A DNA stretch of 64,000 nucleotides, from contig JAFGRD010000172.1 of the NCBI GenBank assembly GCA_016935315.1, positions 1-64,000 of the forward strand, read 5' to 3'. Numbering within the stretch: position 1 is the first letter of the stretch; each line of letters opens with the position of its first letter. This stretch comes from Pirellulales bacterium. Lineage in GTDB: Bacteria > Planctomycetota > Planctomycetia > Pirellulales > Thermoguttaceae. The position numbers and the translations under genes are program-made. Below are positions 59,403 through 64,000 of the stretch, piece by piece. The notes below the pieces were generated by a model that made no database searches, was not told the DNA's origin, and saw only the letters and a program-made list of their open reading frames with translations.

Positions 59403-59587
59403 AGCATGCGATTGCGGCGGCCACGGCGCTCGGCTCGCAGCCTGGCACGCCGTTTGATTTCACTGGGCTTCTCGTAATACTCCCGGCGACGCATCTCTTT
59501 CTTGATGCCGCTCCGCTCCACCAACTTGCGGAAGCGACGCACCGCCTCCTGAATCGACTCGCGTTCCCGCAACGTCAATTTGACCAC
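59390..59587 (-). CDS. rpsU: 30S ribosomal protein S21
   Basis: A 65-aa bS21 protein. The family signature is clear: [39 protein letters not shown], and a basic C terminus ([12 protein letters not shown]). Translation starts at GTG 59587, preceded by AGGAGG at close spacing. It has a candidate promoter (59679-59708) and an intrinsic terminator, so it is a monocistronic unit. It converges with the locus 2 pilC gene. Role: small-subunit protein assisting initiation. Confidence 0.95.
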   Translation of the reverse strand: MVKLTLRERESIQEAVRRFRKLVERSGIKKEMRRREYYEKPSEIKRRARLRAERRGRRNRMLAGL

Positions 59588-59678
59588 TCACTCCTCCTTT
59601 TGCTCGGTTCACATCGAGACACAAATCAACAACGGCTCGAACAGCCCGAAAACTTCACCGAATTGGGTGCAGCCCTAT

Positions 59679-59708
59679 AATTTACACTGACTCCCGGACG
59701 CTTGTCTA
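59679..59708 (-). promoter_or_regulatory. Candidate rpsU promoter
   Basis: On the minus strand TAGACA (59708-59703, 5 of 6) and TAAATT (59684-59679, 4 of 6) are separated by 18 bp in a locally AT-rich stretch. Transcription would start near 59672, about 85 nt before the GTG start. Confidence 0.45.
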
Positions 59709-59968
59709 GTCTTCGTTGGGCTTGAACGCACGATTTTTTGGCTCAGCGCCAGGCCTCCCGCGCTACAACCAAGACCAAAGATAACATATTCCAGGGTCCC
59801 ACTGGGCAGCCTGACCGACCGGAATTGCCCCGTCTACTTGACCGTAACATCTTCCCTGCCTTGCACTTAGGCCTCGCAAACCTGCCCAACTCGGCTGAAG
59901 CTTCGGCCGTCAAGGGACCGATCCCGTAAGAGACACTCGTTTCGACCGCTACAGAAGGACCTGGCTCG
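59709..59968. other. Spacer upstream of the 57-aa ORF
   Basis: No gene is seen. A near-perfect 16-bp palindrome, GGCTGAAGCTTCGGCC (59893-59908), lies 60 nt before the small ORF and could be an operator. No clear promoter was found. Confidence 0.3.
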
Positions 59969-60142
59969 ATGGACGACGGTTGCTCGCAGCTTAATCTGCT
60001 GCTGGACCTCGAGACCCGCCACGAAGACCTGCTCGAGCGGCTGGACGAACTCGACAAACGGGTTGCCCAGGTACTCAGACAGTGCCAACCGGCTCGCAAG
60101 GACGTGGGCCAGACCGCCGGCACGGAACCGGCCTCCGGGTAG
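59969..60142 (+). CDS. Small coiled-coil protein (57 aa)
   Basis: An ATG at 59969 preceded by AAGGA at 9 nt begins MDDGCSQLNLLLDLETRHED, which continues as LLERLDELDKRVAQVLRQCQ and ends with a polar tail. Leu/Ile at regular a/d spacing over residues 8-40 predicts one continuous amphipathic helix or dimeric coiled coil. I do not recognise a family. The combination of a ribosome-binding site and heptad pattern makes it more likely real than not. It converges with the UbiB-like gene 34 bp away. Confidence 0.55.
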   Translation: MDDGCSQLNLLLDLETRHEDLLERLDELDKRVAQVLRQCQPARKDVGQTAGTEPASG

Positions 60143-60176
60143 ACCACGGACTTCTTGTCGATCGGGTCCCGATCGA

Positions 60177-61859
60177 CTATTTCCGCCGGTCGAGGTGCCC
60201 CGACTTGTTGATGGCTCTCCAGAGCCGCAAGCCCAGCGCGATGCTGACCACGCCCCCGGCCGCACCCAAGGCGGAGACATCCTGGATCAGCAACATTGGC
60301 ACATTCAGCAGCGGCGCCACCTTCTGGCTGAGCATCAGGGCCGATCCCAGGAACAGGGCGCTGGCCAGCATTCCCAACACCAAGCGGTTGACCGACGGCT
60401 CCAGCCCGCGGTGATCGAGGTGGACGTCGAATTTGCCGGTTTGCACCTGTTCGAGGATATCCACGACCCCCCGCGGGAGCACCGAGATCAGGTGCTCCAT
60501 TTCTGAGTAGAGCCGTCGTATTTTGCGGAGCCGGCGGCCGGGTGAAAATCGACGCCAAAGCACCTTCTTCTGGTAGGGCGCCATCACCTCAACCAGGCTG
60601 AATTTCGGGCTAACCATCCGCGACGTGCCCTCCAACGTGACCAGCACCTTGATGAGCATGGCGAGCCGGGCCGGGAGCATGATGTTGTAGCGGCGAATCA
60701 TCTCGGTCATTTCGTTCAGCGCCCCGCTCAGATCGAAGCGGTCCATGGTGAGACTGCCGTAGTGCGCAACGAAATCCGTCACATCGAGGCTCAGCGCGGC
60801 CCGATCCAACCCCGGCGGCGCGGCCCCCACTCGGGTGATCAGCGCGGTGAGGTGCTCGGCGTCACGGTTGCCGACGGCGACGAGCATCTCGCTGATGTCT
60901 TCGTGCAATTGCTCGTCGATGCGACCGACCATCCCGAAATCGAGCAACCCGATCACGTTGCCGTCGATCAGCAGCACGTTGCCCGGGTGGGGATCGGCGT
61001 GGTAGAAGCCGTTGGAGAAGATCATCTCCAGGTAGAGATTGGCGCCGCGGCGTGCGATCTCCTCCAGGTCGAAACCATTGGCCGCCAACTTGTCGCGATC
61101 CGAGAGCTTGGTTCCCTCGATCAACTCCATGGTGAGCACGCGGCTGGTGCACATGGCAGGAAAGGTCCGGGGGATGTGGACCGTCGGATCCCGCTCGAAA
61201 TCGCGCGTGAACTGCTGCATGTTGCGCTCTTCGCGGCCGAAATCGAGTTCTCGCTTCAGCGCACGGTGAAACTCGGCCACGATCGCCCCGGGGCGGTAGT
61301 TCTGGAACTCGGGAATCCGTTCGGCCAGTTGGGCCAATCCCGCCAAGATATCCAAATCGACGGCCACCTTGCGCTGGATGTCGGCATGCTGCACTTTGAC
61401 GACCACGTCCTCGCCCGACACCAGACGGGCACGGTGGACCTGGCCGATCGACGCGGAAGCCAAGGCCTGCTGGTCGAATTCGGCAAAAAGCTCTTCCAGC
61501 GGACGTCCCAATTCGTGCTCGATGGTGCTGCGGACCGTCTCCGCCTTGTCGGCCGTGACATTCGTTTGCAGATGCTGCAACTCTTCGGCCAACTCCACGC
61601 CGACCAGATCGGGACGCGTGCTAAGGACCTGGCCCAGCTTGATAAACGTGGGCCCCAACTCGGCCAGCGCCAGCCGAATCCGTTCCTTCCAGCAACGCCG
61701 AGCGATGGCCGTGCCGCCCGGAGCCTTCAGCAGGTCCTTGGCAAAATCGGGGCCCAGCCGGCCAATCCAAGCAGCCAATTCGTATTTGCTCAGAACGGAG
61801 AGGATCTCTCTCCAGCGATTCACATGGCGATAGATTTGGGGAATGGACGTGATCTTCAT
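60177..61859 (-). CDS. UbiB/ABC1/ADCK-family atypical kinase
   Basis: A 560-aa protein of the UbiB family, linked to quinone synthesis and lipid-quinone homeostasis. The family-specific KxGQ motif is KLGQ at 74-77 in TFIKLGQVLSTRPDL. The Ala-rich nucleotide loop is ASASIGQVHRA (134-144), the invariant Lys is K155 in DVVVKVQHAD, the catalytic segment is HADPHPGNVLLIDG and the DFG motif is LLDFGMVGRI. Two C-terminal transmembrane helices (LVLGMLASALFLGSALML; ALGAAGGVVSIALGLRLW) match the bacterial UbiB layout. It is monocistronic on the minus strand. Confidence 0.92.
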   Translation of the reverse strand: MKITSIPQIYRHVNRWREILSVLSKYELAAWIGRLGPDFAKDLLKAPGGTAIARRCWKERIRLALAELGPTFIKLGQVLSTRPDLVGVELAEELQHLQTNVTADKAETVRSTIEHELGRPLEELFAEFDQQALASASIGQVHRARLVSGEDVVVKVQHADIQRKVAVDLDILAGLAQLAERIPEFQNYRPGAIVAEFHRALKRELDFGREERNMQQFTRDFERDPTVHIPRTFPAMCTSRVLTMELIEGTKLSDRDKLAANGFDLEEIARRGANLYLEMIFSNGFYHADPHPGNVLLIDGNVIGLLDFGMVGRIDEQLHEDISEMLVAVGNRDAEHLTALITRVGAAPPGLDRAALSLDVTDFVAHYGSLTMDRFDLSGALNEMTEMIRRYNIMLPARLAMLIKVLVTLEGTSRMVSPKFSLVEVMAPYQKKVLWRRFSPGRRLRKIRRLYSEMEHLISVLPRGVVDILEQVQTGKFDVHLDHRGLEPSVNRLVLGMLASALFLGSALMLSQKVAPLLNVPMLLIQDVSALGAAGGVVSIALGLRLWRAINKSGHLDRRK

Positions 61860-62081
61860 GGCCGGGCCGTCTGGGGAGGGCGTGCCGGATCCCTATTCAC
61901 TCTAGCGTCCACCGCGCAGCCGGGCCAGCCGGGCAAGCGTCGAAACCAGTGGCCCGGCCCGGCCTGCGGGCTGGTTCGATCGGGCGTAGCAGTGCGTAAG
62001 GTACAATGGTGAAATGTGTTACGTCTTGCGTGCTTCCTCCGCAATACGCTGCGGCCGCCGGGGCAATCCGGCGCACAGACC

Positions 62082-62129
62082 GGGCACCGGGCAGAGCCAC
62101 AAGCAGGGCACCGGGCAGAGCCGCAGGCA
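62082..62129. repeat. Two 24-bp tandem repeats upstream of the UbiB-like gene
   Basis: Positions 62082-62105 and 62106-62129 are the same 24-mer, GGGCACCGGGCAGAGCC then RCARGCA, differing at two bases. A third partial copy starts at 62130. It lies in the 289-bp spacer between the HDOD and UbiB-like genes, which otherwise shows no gene. Confidence 0.6.
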
Positions 62130-62148
62130 GGGCAGTCGTGGAGAGACA

Positions 62149-63075
62149 CTATCGATGGTCCGGTTCCCATCCCCAACTGGCCAGGGCGCCGGCTTGCGTG
62201 AGCGTTTCGTCCAGTTGCTGTTTCAAGTGAGGGATGTGTTCGGGGTGGAAGTCGAGCCGCTCGACGACCTCGTCCGGCGGCTCGGCCACGTTGCGGACCC
62301 CCAGCGAGCTGAGTCCCTGCAACGTGCAGAGGAAATTGGCCATGGCCACGACCCAAACCGTGTCGCGGTGGGAACCTTCGTACTGCTGCGGGACGTGATG
62401 GTAGCGGATGGCCGCGACAATCTCGTCGGGGAAACACCAACACCGCCCCATGTACGAACCCAGTTCGGCATGGTCGAAGCCCAAGGTCTTCACCTCCACC
62501 TCGCAGGTCGGCGTCTCAGGCGTCAATCGGTTGAGCACCTCGCAGAAGGGGCGACGAAGGTACTGATCGATGAGGATCAGGCCGAGATCGTGCAGCAGCC
62601 CGGCCAGATAGGCCTCGCCCGGGCCGACGCGGCCACCGTTGCGGGCGATGACCCGGGCCACGGATCCCACGCCGATACAGTGATCCCAAAGGCCCTTGCG
62701 GCTGTAGTCGCCGTAGGAGCCTCCGGAGCCGAAAAGACTCGATATCGAGGCGGTCAAGGCGAGATTGCGGACCTCGCTGAATCCCAATAACGTGATCGCC
62801 GTCTTCAGGTCGGCGATGCTCCGTCGCAGCGAGTAAAACGACGAATTCACGATCCGCAGGATGCGCGCGGCGATGGCCGGATCGCGCTGGACGGCCTTCA
62901 GCAGATCTGCGGCTTCGCTGTGCGGATCGTTGGTGACTTGAAGAATCTGCATGGCGGCCGTCGGCAGCGAGAAGACGGAGCCGACGTTCTGGAAGAACCG
63001 CTCGATCAGCTTCTGCGACTCAAGGTCTCGCCCCGGACGGGGGCGTTTCAGCTTGCGTTGGGCGACCGTGGGCAT
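62149..63075 (-). CDS. HDOD-domain signalling protein
   Basis: A 308-aa protein consisting mostly of an HDOD domain. SLPTAAMQILQVTNDPHSEA, LLKAVQRDPAIAARILRIVN and SSFYSLRRSIADLKTAITLL mark the N-terminal half. YLAGLLHDLGLILIDQYL and IVAAIRYHHVPQQ mark the HD-like core; HD is present but the full phosphodiesterase metal set is not obvious. HDOD proteins act in signalling networks, often with c-di-GMP or chemotaxis-like systems, without a known catalytic activity. The first 25 residues are basic (RKLKRPRPGRD). It is divergent from the YdcF-like gene with a 122-bp spacer. Confidence 0.88.
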   Translation of the reverse strand: MPTVAQRKLKRPRPGRDLESQKLIERFFQNVGSVFSLPTAAMQILQVTNDPHSEAADLLKAVQRDPAIAARILRIVNSSFYSLRRSIADLKTAITLLGFSEVRNLALTASISSLFGSGGSYGDYSRKGLWDHCIGVGSVARVIARNGGRVGPGEAYLAGLLHDLGLILIDQYLRRPFCEVLNRLTPETPTCEVEVKTLGFDHAELGSYMGRCWCFPDEIVAAIRYHHVPQQYEGSHRDTVWVVAMANFLCTLQGLSSLGVRNVAEPPDEVVERLDFHPEHIPHLKQQLDETLTQAGALASWGWEPDHR

Positions 63076-63197
63076 TTCCGATCCTCGTCTATCCTCGCCA
63101 GATCGCGTCGTCCCCCGCTCCTTGACACCGAAAGCACCGCCTGCTACCTGAAAGTATTCTAGGTTACGCTGGGACCTGTTTTCGCGAGAACCGTCTG

Positions 63198-63968
63198 ATG
63201 TACCGCTTCATCGTTTTCTGGCTTCAACCGTTCCCGCTGCTGGGGCTGCTGTTGGTGTTGGGTTTGGTCAACCTTTGGCGCAAGCGAGAGCTGTCGCGAC
63301 GCCGTCTACTGCTGGTGACGATTCCGCTGGTGGGATTGGTGGTGCTGTTTATGCCGGCCAGTGGATACCTGGCCCAAGGGACGCTGGAGTGGCTCTACCC
63401 GCCGCAAGACGCCCCTGCCGAGGGCTTCCAGGCGATCGTCGTCCTGGCCGGTTACGTGCGGCCGCCGGACGACGTGTTGCCCCAAGCCGAGCTGGGGCAC
63501 AGCACGCTCGACCGTTGTCTCCACGCAGCGCGAGTGTATGCCCGGAGCGGACCGTGCCCAATTGTGGTGACCGGTGGGAAGGTCGATCCCCATACGCCGG
63601 GGCCGCCGGCAGCCCACACCATGCGCGATTTCCTCCTCACGCAGGGGGTGGCACCGTCGGATTTGCTGGTCGAGGACCGTTCGCGGACCACCTACGAGAA
63701 CGCAACCGAGACGAAGAAGCTCCTGGCCGAACGGGGAATCGACCGCATTGTGTTGGTGACCACCGCCACGCACATGTTTCGGGCGGATCGCTGTTTCCGC
63801 GTCCAGGGTTTTGAGGTCACGCCGTCGGGTTGCACCTACGAATCCACACACTTCGACTGGTCGGTGTTCAGCTTCCTGCCGCATCCCAGCGCCGCCGATA
63901 AAGTGCAACAGGCAGTGCATGAATGGCTGGGAATCCTCTGGTATTGGCTGCACGGCCGGGTTTCTTGA
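63198..63968 (+). CDS. YdcF/SanA/ElyC-like membrane protein (DUF218)
   Basis: A 256-aa inner-membrane protein. Two N-terminal helices (FWLQPFPLLGLLLVLGLVNL; LLLVTIPLVGLVVLFMPAS) are followed by a periplasmic DUF218 domain: FQAIVVLAGYVRPPDDVLP, STLDRCLHAARVYARSG, IVVTGGKV and the conserved EDRSRTTYENATETKKLLAE. It continues with RIVLVTTATHMFRADRCFRV. The SRTTYENA segment is diagnostic. E. coli relatives are linked to envelope polysaccharide and lipid-carrier homeostasis. The stop codon TGA (63966-63968) lies inside the first hairpin of the dispersed repeat (copy C). Confidence 0.88.
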   Translation: MYRFIVFWLQPFPLLGLLLVLGLVNLWRKRELSRRRLLLVTIPLVGLVVLFMPASGYLAQGTLEWLYPPQDAPAEGFQAIVVLAGYVRPPDDVLPQAELGHSTLDRCLHAARVYARSGPCPIVVTGGKVDPHTPGPPAAHTMRDFLLTQGVAPSDLLVEDRSRTTYENATETKKLLAERGIDRIVLVTTATHMFRADRCFRVQGFEVTPSGCTYESTHFDWSVFSFLPHPSAADKVQQAVHEWLGILWYWLHGRVS

Positions 63969-64000
63969 CGCCTGCACAGTCAATGCGAGAGGACGACCAA
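63964..64000 (+). repeat. Dispersed structured intergenic repeat, copy C (cut by window end)
   Basis: CTTGACGCCTGCACAGTCAA and the following TGCGAGAGGACGACCAA match the first 37 bp of copy A. Hairpin 1 is TTGAC (63965-63969)/GTCAA (63979-63983). The start of hairpin 2 (GACCAA) is the last visible sequence. The element begins inside the stop codon of the YdcF-like gene. Confidence 0.65.

Noticed and set aside
62082-62138. Tandem 24-mers considered as a CRISPR array
   Set aside because: The units are directly adjacent with no spacers, and no cas gene is present.
63122-63160. TTGACA with a downstream TATTCT before the YdcF-like gene
   Set aside because: The spacing is 27 bp, too long for a sigma-70 promoter; the hexamer at 17 bp (TACCTG) is poor.

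Overview
The window looks like a chromosomal segment of a free-living Planctomycetota bacterium, probably Pirellulales-like. This rests on gene content: high G+C, two large secreted PD40/c-type haem proteins of the HzsA-like type, a Tat-exported Gfo/Idh/MocA oxidoreductase, a ceramidase-like secreted hydrolase, a fatty-acid-synthase cluster carrying CrtI-like desaturases, and PilMNO-type filament loci joined to GspH/I/J/K-type pseudopilins. No rRNA, tRNA, CRISPR array, insertion sequence or phage gene was recognised. The genus cannot be told from the window.

Layout. 1-8.3 kb: carbohydrate and export functions (tail of a secreted carbohydrate-active protein, Tat-exported Gfo/Idh/MocA oxidoreductase, OFA-type MFS transporter, HzsA-like multihaem protein, GH10 xylanase). 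8.4-14.2 kb: six tightly packed plus-strand genes, KAS-ACP-CrtI-like-CrtI-like-FabZ-FabI, a dedicated pathway likely to make an unusual, probably polyunsaturated or polyene, acyl chain. 14.3-22.9 kb: minus-strand secreted proteins (discoidin + HzsA-like cytochrome, zinc-ribbon membrane protein, ceramidase-like hydrolase, a hypothetical, a PKD/TPR protein).

23.0-41.2 kb: first type IV filament (T2SS/T4P-like) locus. Four pseudopilin genes and an HD-GYP phosphodiesterase lie on the minus strand. A secretin on the plus strand faces a long minus-strand operon running RR, histidine kinase, STAS, PilB/GspE, PilC/GspF, small membrane protein, PilM, PilN, PilO, PilP, charged small protein. A lone major pseudopilin (GspG) and a ComEA-like helix-hairpin-helix protein follow. 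41.6 kb: nadC. 42.9-59.3 kb: second, paralogous filament locus on the plus strand (GspI, GspJ, GspK, small membrane protein, GspH, PilM, N, O, P, secretin, TPR protein, histidine kinase, RR, STAS, PilB, PilC). Both loci carry the same histidine kinase-RR-STAS trio beside the assembly ATPase, so each machine appears to have its own signalling module. Neither encodes a PilT-like retraction ATPase or a prepilin peptidase in the window.

59.4-64.0 kb: rpsU with its own promoter and terminator, a 57-residue coiled-coil ORF, a UbiB-family kinase, an HDOD protein and a YdcF/SanA-like membrane protein.

The most unexpected non-coding signal is a ~105-bp dispersed intergenic repeat with two hairpins (copies at 28257-28362, 41508-41612 reversed, and a partial copy at the right edge). 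Its stems show compensatory changes between copies, which points to a conserved RNA structure or a structured mobile repeat. All coordinates were derived by hand from the sequence, and functions are assigned by motif recognition without database searches.
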